A stretch of DNA of 64,000 nt from Phaeosaccion multiseriatum (Eukaryota; Ochrophyta, other classes): assembly GCA_965112735.1 (NCBI GenBank), contig OZ218950.1:3100001-3164000 (forward strand), given 5' to 3'. A model generated the notes under the pieces. That model worked only from the letters and a program-made list of their open reading frames with translations. It ran no database searches and was not told the origin of the DNA. Within the stretch, counting starts at the first letter, position 1; each line of letters begins with the position of its first letter. The translations under genes were made by a program, and so were the position numbers. Shown here piece after piece: positions 48,510 through 58,919 of the stretch.

Positions 48510-49536
48510 TCAGCTGGCATCGATGGTTTCGGCGGGTATGACGGCCCTGAGGCCTGCCAGATCCTTCGTCACCTTCACCTGACAGCCCAGGCGAGACCTG
48601 CCCCCAGAAGCCCAGTGGCGTATGAAAGAGAAGCGAGGTCACAAAACGATAAACCAAGAACATGTGGCCGTGTAAGGTATGATAACACAACGTCTCTGGG
48701 CTTCAGCCGGCCGCTTCCCAGCTCAGATCATGAAGAAATGAAATACAAACAAGTCTGAGGGCTGTTCTGCTCTTCCCCCCGACAACACTTGCTTTACGTA
48801 CGTGTCTGTGAGTCCCCATGCGAGGTCCAGCATGTCGTCCTCCTCCTCGTGCTTGGACGGCAGCTTGGCGAAGTACTCAGGGGGGAGCACGAGGTGGCAC
48901 GTGGAGCACGCAAGGTCTCCCCCACACGCTCCTGTGATTCGAGTACGTGGCAGTATGTTAAAGGGGGGATTGTTGTCTATTCACCACATCACTAACCCTC
49001 CTTCCGCCCGGCCTCCTCTTGCCAGGAAGAATCGTGAAGAATTATCATCAGCTTCTTTCCCCATGTGCCAATACGCATGCGTCATGCGTACCTTCCAGGT
49101 CGACATCGTTGTCGTGGGCTACTTCTAGGAGCGATTTGCCTATTGCAGCGTCCACCACCACCTCCGTCCCGTCCTCCTCTACGAAGGTTATGGAGACGGT
49201 CTCTGTCTCAGCCTCACCCTGCCCTTTCCCATCAGCGACCGCCGCTGAGGAACTGCTCAGTGACCGTGCCAAAGGCATTGTCGACGAGGGCATTGTTGTC
49301 ATCGCAGACGCTCCAGGAAGGCTCCGCCGCCTCCCGAGAGGTCGCTGCGGAAACTTCCTCTTCCCTACTTCTGGGCCACAATGGTGCTTCCTCTGCTGTT
49401 GCGGCTGCGGTCGCGCTGCCCATTGGCGTGATGCTCCAGCTGAGGATGAGATTCTTGTTCGTGGACAAGAGCTCAGAACTGACGCCGCTTGAGCGCTTCG
49501 TCCTACTATTCGCACTACACCTCGGCTCCAGGTCAT
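48510..49536 (-). CDS. Mitochondrial-type [2Fe-2S] ferredoxin (adrenodoxin family)
   Basis: Three exons (49536-49092, 48931-48802, 48597-48510) give 220 residues. A long N-terminal extension rich in Arg/Ser and poor in acids ([16 protein letters not shown]) suggests mitochondrial import. The core begins with [23 protein letters not shown]. The cluster ligands are [17 protein letters not shown] (C151, C157, C160) and SRLGC (C197), with exactly the spacing of adrenodoxin/Yah1 (Cx5Cx2Cx36C). The tail [10 protein letters not shown] matches the family. Such proteins pass electrons from ferredoxin reductase to the mitochondrial iron-sulfur cluster assembly machinery and to haem/quinone biosynthesis. 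I cannot separate FDX1- from FDX2-type function. Two introns interrupt the ligand region; the first lies just before the first ligand Cys. Confidence 0.93.
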
Positions 49537-49893
49537 ATTTACCTACGTAGTCGAGGTTGGTACAGATCTAAGGCTCTCTCTAGGGGGCGGGCGCGGCTGT
49601 TTGTTCGGGTGTGGAGAGGAATTCAGTTTCAGTTTCGTGGGGCGGGCAAACTGAAAACTCGGGCCGATCGGCCTCTTCCATACAATTCAACGATAACGAT
49701 ACCCAGCACCAATGGTGCATATCGACTCTCTCTCTTCTCTGGCTCTGCTTTAATGTTTTGCTCAAGCTTCGAAGTTGCTAAAGACGTGCCGCCGGTGGAA
49801 TGAATGGTGGAGTGCTGAGTCTCTCACCATGCCACCATCTATTGCCTCCCCAGAAAGCTTTCCCTCCCCCCCCCCCCTCCCTCCCTCCCTCGC
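49537..49893. other. Intergenic region with a TTCAGTTT hairpin
   Basis: Separates the ferredoxin start from the SNW gene stop (tandem genes on the minus strand). It contains an inverted repeat TTCAGTTT/AAACTGAA at 49622-49655, similar in sequence to one at 56208-56244. No gene seen. Confidence 0.45.
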
Positions 49894-52586
49894 TTACTTC
49901 TTCTTGTTACTCTTGGCCAAGAAGCTGTCCAAACCAAAAGGGTCCTCCTCCTCCTTGTTCCTCTCAAACTGCACCGGCTCCTTCCTCGGGCCCCCATCAT
50001 GTCCGCCCTCCGTGCCCTTGAATCCTTTATCGGCCTTGAAGCGCTTCGTGGCCCCTTGCTCCAGCTCCTTGTGCAGGGCATCCCCGTCCACCTCCCCCTT
50101 GTCATTCTTGGGTCGGTAAATGGACTGCGCAGCACCCTTGTCGAACAAGTCCTTGCTATACACATTGTAACCGTCCTCCCCTCCAAAGCCCGCGTCCATC
50201 CCGGAGCTCTGGTTGAAGAGGCGCTGATCGTACAGCCCTTCTCCCCCGGCCCCTGCCTGCGACTTGCCCTTGAGCTGCCCCAGTGCCACCTTCTCACTAA
50301 CGTCCCTCTCCCTCTCGGCCATACCCGTTCTGCCCTTACCCTTCATGTTCTCGAGGCGGATCTCCCTCTCGCGGTCTCGCTTGCGCTGCGCTCGCAACTT
50401 ATCTCTTTGCTGTGCTGCCACACGCTCCTCTTCGTCGCCCTCTCCCCTCCTACCGTCCTCCTCTCCCTCGCTATCACCCCCACCACCTCCTCCTCCTGCG
50501 GCTGCCGCAGCTGCTGCTGGTCTGTCGCTCTGACTAGGCACCCCTTCGTCATCGCTATCCTCCTCCTTCCCTCCCCCCTCTGGTCCGGTGGCTATCCCTG
50601 CCCGCTCCATCCTCGCCCGCGCTGCCATCTCCCTCAGCTCTCCCTCCTTGGTCTCCTTCTCCTTGAGACTCAGCTGCTTCATCATCTCTCCCCGCAATCT
50701 CGTCTCGTTTCTGGCCTTGCGCTCGGTAATGTACAATGCCTCACTCAGCGTGGCAAAGTTCGTGTTGACAGTTACATCCTGCAAGCCCCGCCCGTCCGAC
50801 GCCAGCCTCTTGTCCAGCGGAATGGTGTACCCCTTTGCGTTTTTCCAGTTGGAGATGGAAGGAGGGAGCTTCCAAGCCTGTTGATCGGCCACGGAAACCT
50901 TCCGCGGGGGGCTGTGCAGCACTGGCACAGGGGCGTCCGGGGGCCCACGTGGGATCTGTCGGCGAATAGAAGAGAACAGAGGAGACGGTAGGGGGGGGGG
51001 GGGGAGTTGTCAAGGTGCAGGGAAGGAGAGACAAGAAGAAGGAAAAGAGCAAGGGAGGATGGGTGCTAGAAGCAGGAGGAGGAGACGGGGCGAAGGGAGA
51101 CGGAGGCGCAACGGGAAATATGCATCCTGTCACCTCAGCAGAACGCAGACTGGCACCAACACCATCGACTGTGGCTTGCCTCCTCCTCCTCCTCCTCCTC
51201 CTCCTCCTCCTCCTCCTCCTCCCTCCCATCAACACTCGATACAGGCCGCAGGTGGTGTTCAAGTCAAGCACGCGCAAGGACATCGACCCTCACCTTCTTG
51301 TGCTTGTGCTTGGCGGGCTCCATGGGGTCCACTTGTGCCTCAACCATGCGGATGATGCGCTGGCTCGCGGCCGGGTTGTAGCCCGGGGCCGACGGGTTAG
51401 GCGTGTATTTGATGTACTCGGGAGCCTTGACGGGGCCCACCGCGGCGGGGTTGGGGGCAGATTTGTCGGCCTGAGAGAGGAGAAACGCCACACGTACACA
51501 CACACGCCACAGGAGAGGAAAGAGAGAGAGAAGAGCAGGGCAGAGAGAGTGGGAGGAAGGGCAGAGGGTGGGAGGAAGGGTGTTTGGGGGTGGGGGCAGG
51601 GAAAGGCAGGGAAGGGGATGAGCACGTCGGGTCAAGGGGTCACATCGGGTGAAGCGAGTCAGGGGAGAGGCGACCAAGGAAGCCGCCCATGTCTACGTTC
51701 CGAAATACATGGCACTTGAATCACGGCTTCAACACCTTCAAGCCCCACGCTCCGAACCCAAAAGCGGGGGGAAGACTCTTGCGTCCAGACAAATAAGCGG
51801 ACGAGACCTCTAAGACATATACGCAGCACGCACGCACCTGCTTGCCCAGGATCATGGCCAGAGCTTGCGCAGTGCGGGCCGCGGTGGCCGCCGCCTCATC
51901 CTGCGTGGGTGCGGCAATGAGCTCCTGGTCCGCCTCCTTCTCGCGTGTGTTGTTCAGGCGGGAGTACACAATCTTGTTTTTGTTGTCTCCCTGCTTCACA
52001 ATGGCGTCGTGCTTGACCTTTCCAGTCTCGTCGACGTCTACTGACACAATGGACGTTGAGCTTTGCCCTACGCCGATGCCACCTCCTCCACCGCCCCCGC
52101 CCGCTCCTCCTGGAGTATTGCCAGCATTGGGTCGGCCCATGTTGAGCGGAAACTGCGCCACGTGCACTTCAGGGTAGGCGCCTGATGGATGGACGTGTTG
52201 GTGTACATAGATGGTCGGGGGATGTGTGTGTGTATGTCAAGAGGGCGTGCGGCGGAGAGGGATACACAACAACTGTCAGGCAGAGTTCGTCCTTTTTTTG
52301 GGTGAAAATTGTCTATCTCTATAATACCGTCAATGAGGCAACCCACCCTTCCCGCTCTTGCTATTCAACACCTCCGCCTTCCCATCAAGCATCATCACGG
52401 CTCACCTCCGTCGCCAAAGTCGGCCATTGTCCTTGGGACGAAGCGTTGCCTCTGTCCGTAGGCAGGTACCGGCCTTCGCGGAGCCTGGGCCATGGCCGCA
52501 GCTCGAGCTTCTGCCTGCACCGCCGGGCTGGGGCCTTCCTTGTGCACCTCATAGCTGTGCTGTGGGGCGGGCAGGAACGTCGCCAT
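49894..52586 (-). CDS. SNW1: SNW domain protein (SKIP/Prp45/SNW1 homologue), spliceosome component
   Basis: Four exons (52586-52406, 52181-51838, 51470-51294, 50955-49894) give 587 residues. The N-terminus has the typical DFGDGGGAYPEVHVAQFPLNMGR segment. The SNW signature is intact: PPSISNWKNAKGYTIPLDKRLA with preceding PEYIKYTPN and IIRMVEAQVDPMEP. The second half is a charged helical region (REIRLENMKGKG, DVSEKVALGQ), ending with YDQRLFNQSSGMDAGFG, YNVYSKDLF, and a C-terminal DPFGLDSFL box, all conserved in SKIP. The protein is a component of the activated spliceosome (NineTeen-related) and a transcription co-regulator in the nucleus. Family-specific oddities are a Gly run in exon 2 and an Ala/Gly insert near residue 390. 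Length fits the family (about 540-600). Confidence 0.95.
51180..51223. repeat. (TCC)n microsatellite in an SNW intron
   Basis: TCC units on the plus strand, i.e. (GGA)n on the transcribed-sense strand, in the donor-side half of the intron between SNW exons 3 and 4. Confidence 0.85.
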
Positions 52587-53129
52587 TCTAGGCCCACGGC
52601 CAAGGGGTTAAAAAGGCCCTCCCTCCGAATCCCGCGAAGGAGAGTACTGCTGCGTATGCTGCGACTGCAGCCTGTCCTACTGATCACACAGACCTAAAGA
52701 TGTGCTTGTGATCTGGGTTGATGCTAATGAATGGGAGAGGGGGGGGGCGGGGATGGAGGGGGTTGGGGGGGCTAATGCCCTTAAACTCCAATTCCCGGAT
52801 CCGCCCCCCCCGACTCTCGACTCTCATTCTCTCATTTTTTGCCTCGCCTTCTTCTCTCCTAAGGCTGTGCAAGGCAGGCTTGCACGTCAGCATAGCACCT
52901 TGGACCCAGAGCGCCCCCCGTAGCTAAGGTTGCGGTTATTTCTCCTTTTTCTTTCTTAATTCTTCCACACTGGATGGGGAACTCCAAAGGAGCTGGCAAC
53001 AGGATGGAGCAGCGGCAGCAAACCAGATGCAAATCGCCAGCAAGAAGCCAAGATGGGTGCTGACTTAACCGCGTGAGAAGAAGGAACCAGAGTTTCTCGT
53101 GGAAAGCGAAGAGGGGGGACGCGGGAGAG
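52587..53129. promoter_or_regulatory. Divergent intergenic region between the SNW and GPCR genes
   Basis: 543 bp lie between the SNW start (-) and the GPCR start (+) and should contain both promoters. G-run and C-run tracts occur at 52740-52815. No specific element was recognised. Confidence 0.4.
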
Positions 53130-55411
53130 ATGGCTTCGTTTGGTGACGATCAAGAACAGCTGCTGAACTCCGTATCTTACGCATGTGCGGCAATCAGCTT
53201 CTGCAGCAGCTGCATCGTCGTTGCCAGCTACTACAGGTTCAAGTCGGTGAGTAGTCTGAGACCTTATGTCTCCCCCCCCTCCTACTGCCTGACTATCGGC
53301 CAGAGCAGCGGCGTGACAGAGCACGGCACGCCAAGCAAACAAGCAAGCAAAGCAAGCAATCAAGCACACTTTCCCTTTTCCCCTGGCGTTCCTCGCTTGG
53401 CCGTACTTCCCTTCCTCGCCACGACACCTTGCTCACGCTGGACCTTGACATCTCCTTTCTTGCCCCCCTCCTCTCCCGCCCTCCTCCGCCCTCACTGCCG
53501 CAGCTTCGAAAGTTCGCCTGCAGCCTCGTCGCTTGTCTTGCTGTGGCAGACATCGGTGCTAACCTCTCCTACTTTTTGGGTAATCCCAAGGACCCGTCGA
53601 TTCGCTGCAGTCTTCAAGCGGGTAAGAAAGGACAAGGTTTTTGTCTTCCACGATAGCTTGCCCTCCCAATGATTCGTCTTCGCTCCGCCGCAGCCTTTCT
53701 CCTGGCGTTGGCCTCCTCTCTGATTTCGCCTCTCATAGTCCCCTCCACACTCTGACCCCCCGCCCTTTGCTTCCCACTGTGTGCATGATGATTTGTATCG
53801 TAGTTTTGCAGCAGTTCTTTCAGGTGGCCCTCATCCAATGGACGGTGGTGATTGCCTACTCTATGCACCTCGTCACGACGGCCTTCAGCAAGTTCGACGT
53901 CTCGAAGCGAATGCCTTACTATCATGTGTGGTACGTATCGTATGGCGCGACATCCCCCCCTTCCTTCCTTCCTTCCCTCCAGGCTCTCTTCCAAATCTGG
54001 CTGGCCCCTCTTACCCCACACACTGTCCACTGTCTCTCATCTCTCTCCGGTGCCTCCCTTCGACCGACCCTCACCTCACCCCACCCCCTCTGTCTCCTGT
54101 TGTCCCCCAAAGGTGCTACGGTGTGGCGGCGTTGCTCACCATCGCCCCCACCCTCACCAGCTCGTACGGGCAGAGCGGCGCCTGGTGCTGGATCAAGGGG
54201 GACCACATGGGCTCGTATCAGCGCATGGCCTCCTTCTATATACCGCTCTGGATCAGGTGCGGGCGCGTGTGTGGGTGTGTGGATGGGTGGGTGGGTGGGC
54301 TGAGCGGACTTGCTTACCTGCTGTTCTGGCGCGCTCCTTGGCTTTTGAAAGGTCTTGTCTCGCTCTCTCCTCGCGCCCCGTCTTTCCATCAGCTAGCTCC
54401 CTTGCTAGAATCAAATATTGGTGATGTGTCTTCTGTCTCCCTTGAAACACCAAAGTCTCATCCACGACTCTTGTTCTTTCCCGTACCCCTCTCGCCCCCC
54501 TCCCCCCCCTCCCCCATTGTGCTCCTTGCTCTCCGCTGGGCGGATGACGGCGGACGGGGGGCACGCAGTATGATGTACATCATTGTCATGTGGTTTAAAG
54601 TCGTTCGCTCCTTGCGAGAGAAGAGTTTGGAGTTTATTGATGAGCCCATAGGGGGAGAGGATTATGACAACGACGAACTCGGCGAGGAAGGTGAAGGTGA
54701 GACCAGGAATGGCTCGGACGGACACCACAAGAGAGGGAGGTCCCTGAGCATTGGCAGGAAACGGCGAGGTAGCAGATCTAGGTCCGGGACAAAAGACAAC
54801 GGGACCACCTCAAGAGGGCGGAGTTTGACCGCTTCGTCTACTCCCAAGAGCTCCCCGTATGGCTCTCGGAGGCCGTCCGAGTCTCGCACGGGCACACCGA
54901 AAAGTAGAAGTGGTTCTGGGCCCCGGAGGAGCTTGACCCCATCTCGCCGGGCGAGCGTGAACGATGATGTGGAGGACAGCAACCGACGCATTCGGGCCTT
55001 TATGAACCGCATCAAGGTCTTCCCGGTCATTTTTGTGTTTTGCTGGCTCTTCGCCTCCATCAACCGCGTGCAGAACATTATCCAGCCCGACAAGCCAATC
55101 TTTGCGCTTTTCCTGCTGCAGGCGGTGAGCGTCCGCATCCAGGGCTTTCTCAACGCCTTGGCCTATGGCATCAATTTCTCCACCTCCTGGTCCGCCAAGA
55201 GCCGCCTCATTCGCGTACAGGAGAAGTGCGGCTCGGCCAATGTGTGCTGTGGTCTGTGCGCTCTGCTCGCAAGGGTGTTTGGCTGCTGTGGGTGTTGTGC
55301 TGTGATGCACGATGACGACGATAATGATGATGGTGATGATGTGCACGACGAAGGAGGCGCAAGAGGGGAGAGAGGGCGGGGGGGGGAGAAGGCCGCGGCA
55401 GCGGCAGCCGC

Positions 55412-55443
<32 letters not shown>

Positions 55444-55832
55444 TGGAGGAAGGGAGCTCAGGGGACAGTGACCACCATGGCCATGGAGGAATAGGGGACG
55501 GAAAGCGTCGCAAGGGCAGCGGGGTGGGAGAAGGCGCGGGGCTGAAACGACCTCCTTCGAATGTGAGCAACGTGTCGTTTGGAGGGCCAGGCCCAGGTCA
55601 TCGTTATGACGGAGAAGAGCCCCCTCACCATCCGCACCCGCAGGAGGTTGCAGTGGTTCGGGCCGACCCTGCTTTGGTGCGGGCCGCTGCTGCCCAGTTG
55701 GGGGTGGAGATTATGGGAGCGGGTGCGGGGGGCGGGGGGGAGGACGCAGAGGGGCAGACTCTCATCGGTCCAGCGGCAGCCAAGCCCAAGAAGAAGTACA
55801 GAAACTTGCTTAGGCGCAATAGTAAGAAATGA
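53130..55832 (+). CDS. cAMP-receptor-like G-protein-coupled receptor
   Basis: Five exons (53130-53246, 53504-53621, 53804-53930, 54113-54256, 54569-55832) give 589 residues. The pattern fits the Dictyostelium cAMP receptor (CAR-like, class E) family: hydrophobic helices in YACAAISFCSSCIVVASYY, LVACLAVADIGANLSYF, VALIQWTVVIAYSMHLV, CYGVAALLTIAPTLTSSYG, the loop motif GAWCWIK, MMYIIVMWFKVV, then FPVIFVFCWLFASINRVQN and LQAVSVRIQGFLNALAYG. Between helices 5 and 6 is an unusually long Ser/Arg-rich cytoplasmic loop (about 230-350) full of potential kinase sites. The C-terminal tail carries a Cys-rich patch (possible palmitoylation), poly-Ala and a basic end. It should sit in the plasma membrane or a ciliary/endomembrane and signal through G proteins; the ligand is unknown. 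Confidence 0.85.
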
Positions 55833-55922
55833 GAGAACGGAGAGGCGATGCTTAACACAACATGGGCTTCTCACTTCGAGGGTTCTCAATATCAATCAGA
55901 CTCTTTTTTTAGGGCCAAGAGA

Positions 55923-55968
55923 CAAGGGTACTTCAAGTAAACGACGTCGTTTACTTTAAGTACCCTTG
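55923..55968. repeat. 46-bp near-perfect palindrome
   Basis: The two 23-bp arms meet without spacer at ACGAC/GTCGT and differ at one pair. The outer arms are CAAGGGTACTT and AAGTACCCTTG. It lies about 90 bp downstream of the GPCR stop. Confidence 0.9.
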
Positions 55969-55978
55969 CAAGAGAGTC

Positions 55979-56169
55979 GGCCCCTGACATGGTTCTGAGA
56001 CAGGCCAGCCCAGACCTTGGCCCTCATCATTGCCTTATTACGTGGCTTTCCCCCAGAACCTGGAACCTGCCTTCGGCCATGCTTCTGAGACAGGCCAGCC
56101 CAGAAGCAGGAAGCAGGCCGGCTGGCGCCGGCCAGAAGCAGGAAGCAGGAATTAAGCATGTCAGGGGCC
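55979..56169. mobile_element. MITE-like 191-bp element with 13-bp terminal inverted repeats
   Basis: GGCCCCTGACATG at 55979-55991 is the exact reverse complement of CATGTCAGGGGCC at 56157-56169. Inside, a 22-bp sequence starting TTCTGAGACAGG occurs at 55993 and 56083, and AGAAGCAGGAAGCAGG occurs twice near 56103 and 56134. No target-site duplication is evident, so the mobile nature is inferred. Confidence 0.5.
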
Positions 56170-56207
56170 AACTGCCTGGCCGGAGCGTCGAGGAGCGACG
56201 GCGGGCG

Positions 56208-56244
56208 AGTTTCAGTTTCATTTTCGTGGCCACAAACTGAAACT
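56208..56244. repeat. AGTTTC hairpin
   Basis: 11-bp perfect arms AGTTTCAGTTT (56208-56218) and AAACTGAAACT (56234-56244) around a 15-bp loop that includes TTTCGTGG, a string also present in the 49620s hairpin. Confidence 0.75.
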
Positions 56245-56784
56245 AGAAATTCGTGGGCTGATTCTCACCACTCTTTTTTTGTCGCTCCTTGTTTGAGGGG
56301 CAACTGATGCTAAGGTGAGAGATGTGGAGGGGTGAGAAACGGGAACAGGATCACGAGTGTGACCTAGAAGATGTTGTGGGACGGAAGAGTCCCTGCGAGG
56401 TAGGCAGAAGAGAATAGGACTCGTGTTCATCAGCCTGCTCAACGAACAGAGAGCGACGACAGCACAGCAAGAGCACAAAATAAGGCACCCACCAATCAGT
56501 GGCGCGGCGTGGCTTGGAGTGGGGGGGAGAGGAGGGAGAGGGAAGGCTACCGGGTCGATTGGGTGGTGCATGGTATGTATAGTCGATGGACACAAGCGTC
56601 TTACTTCGGCTGCACAGAGTGGGCACGTGGAGCAGCAACCGCACCGCCTCTCAACAGACTGAAGACGATGCAAGTTCCCCACTCTAAGGATAAGGTGGAG
56701 GGAGATCGGAGGGAGATAGTATATCATAGGAGAGGGATTGTGTAAAAGGGATTTGAAGAGCACCCTGAGGTGTGCGTCCTGACC

Positions 56785-56895
56785 CGCTGTTGAGGTGATG
56801 ACCAATATTCTGCGACTCTGAAGTCTAAAACTCATGTCGACTGAAAGAATCCACTTATGACTACGATGGCCTGATCATCAGCGGAAGGAGGACAA
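56785..56895. repeat. 111-bp dispersed repeat, copy A
   Basis: Shares about 111 bp with 60310-60420, from CGCTGTTGAGGTGATGAC to GACAA, with a few substitutions. It sits upstream of the serine-biosynthesis gene while copy B is in one of its introns. Confidence 0.85.
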
Positions 56896-56995
56896 TGCAC
56901 TGCTTTCCTCTCTCTCTCTGTCTCTCAAGACGCACCAAGAAGCACAAATCTTAACTCTCGCCCTCCCACCGACCCAATATCTCGCGAGCAGGAGG

Positions 56996-57920
56996 ATGTT
57001 ACTGCGACAGGGAAGCTCGATAGCGGCGCGGACCGTCAGTAGGGCTGCTTCGCGGGGTGGAGCTGAGGCACAGAAGCAGCAACAACGTGCTCTATTGCAC
57101 AACAGCAGACCTGCTTTGGCAAAAATCTTATTAGGAGATCCCACAGACCCCGTGTGTCAGGAGGTGTTTCTGGCGAGGGGGCATGATGTGGACTGCAAGC
57201 CCGGGCTGAGCAAGGACGAGCTGCTGGTTAGTTTCCGAGCACATGCGAAGGAGGAGAAGAAAGGGGGAAAGAATGGTGTAGCGCAGATCGTAGTGCGGGC
57301 GGGAGCGGAGGGGCCAAGTGGCGAGTGAGGGCGAGCGAAGTGAGGGGGGATCGCGAAAACCCAGCACTTATCGGTGGATGTAGCCTCGGTAGGATTGTGC
57401 CGCTTTCCCTCCTCCGACTCTACACTCACATAGGTCTTTCATGGCCAAGGCAATAGACGACGCGTCGTCCCGTCCGCCCTTCCCTTTCACCCTCCCCCCC
57501 CCGACCGCTCATCCCTCTCTCTCTCCTTCTCTCTCTCGTGTTGCTCCTCTACACTCTCCACTCTCCCAAAGGCGGTGATTGGCGAGTATGAGGGCCTTGT
57601 TGTCCGCTCGGGGGTGCAAGTGGACAAGGACGTGTTAGAGGCCGGTAAGAAGCTGCGCATCGTGGGCAGGGCAGGCACAGGAGTGGACAATATCGACGTC
57701 CCTGCAGCGACCGCCAAGGGAGTGCTTGTGATGAACACGCCGGGCGGCAACACCGTGTCCACCGCGGAACTTGCCATGTCGCATCTTCTGTCCATGGCGA
57801 GGAACATTCCCCAGGCCGTGGCCAGCATGAAGGCGGGCAGGTGGGATCGGAAAAAGTACATGGGAACCGAAGTCACGGGCAAGACGGTGAGTGTAGGTAC
57901 ACGAAGTGTTGTGTGTGTGT

Positions 57921-57962
<42 letters not shown>

Positions 57963-58872
57963 AGTCAACAGCAGCAGCAGCAGCAGCAGGAGAACAAGAG
58001 GTCTCTGGCAGAGAGGATCCTGCAGCAGGTCTTTCGTATCCCGCAGCCACCGTAGCCATGTGCGGAAAGTCGGGAAAGTCGCACCCCGGCACTCCTTTTC
58101 CTTTCTCTTTCACTCCTTCTTAACCCCATCTCTTCTGCTCGTCCTTGCTCTGTCTCTCTCTCTCTCCCTCTCTCGTCCCAGGTGGGGATTGTTGGACTGG
58201 GCCGTATCGGTCGGCAAGTGGCGTCGTGGTGCTCGGAGTTGGGAATGCATCCCATCGGGTACGACCCAATCTTGACCGACGCCTCAGCCATTGCGGCGGG
58301 GATCGAACCCGTGTCTCTGGAGAACATCTTTAAGCGCAGCGACTTCATCACGCTGCACACGCCACAGACCAAGGACACCAAGAACCTCATCCGCAAGGAG
58401 AACTTGGACAAGTGCAAGGATGGTAAGTGACGTTGCAGACAGAGGTGTATGATGTCTCTTTTGTCCTTTTGCATTTTGCTTTTGCATTCATGGCATGCAC
58501 TCGGTCCGTCCTTGTGTCCGTCCTTGTGTATCTTCAGTGCTTTGCTTGCCTGTGTGGCATCCAATGTAGCCTTCTCTCTCCTGTCCCCTTTGAATGTGTC
58601 TCTGTGTCTGCACGCACTTGACAGGGGTACGCATCATCAACTGCGCTCGGGGAGGTATCGTGTGTGCGGAAGACCTGCTCGCAGCCTTGGAGAGTGGCAA
58701 GGTGAGCATTTCCTCACTGGTGCCACAGCACTCGTGTGAATAGTAGGGCCCGTTGGTAGAGCGGGTCGCTCTGATTACGACTTACATTGATGGGTGCTCA
58801 GATATGCCATCCCTCCTGGAGAGATCGCGTGTTGCTGTGCGTCTCCCCTCTCTTCACCTTCCCCAACCTGTA

Positions 58873-58919
<47 letters not shown>

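Larger units (their letters stand above)
55833..56995. other. Repeat-rich intergenic region, 1.2 kb
   Basis: Contains a 46-bp palindrome, a 191-bp segment bounded by 13-bp inverted repeats, an AGTTTC hairpin and one copy of a 111-bp dispersed repeat, each listed separately. No coding frame with protein-like features is seen. Confidence 0.55.

Noticed and set aside
58745-58800. tRNA-like A-box (GTTGGTAGAGCGG)
   Set aside because: No matching B-box, no acceptor stem pairing and it lies in an intron of the SerA-SerC gene.
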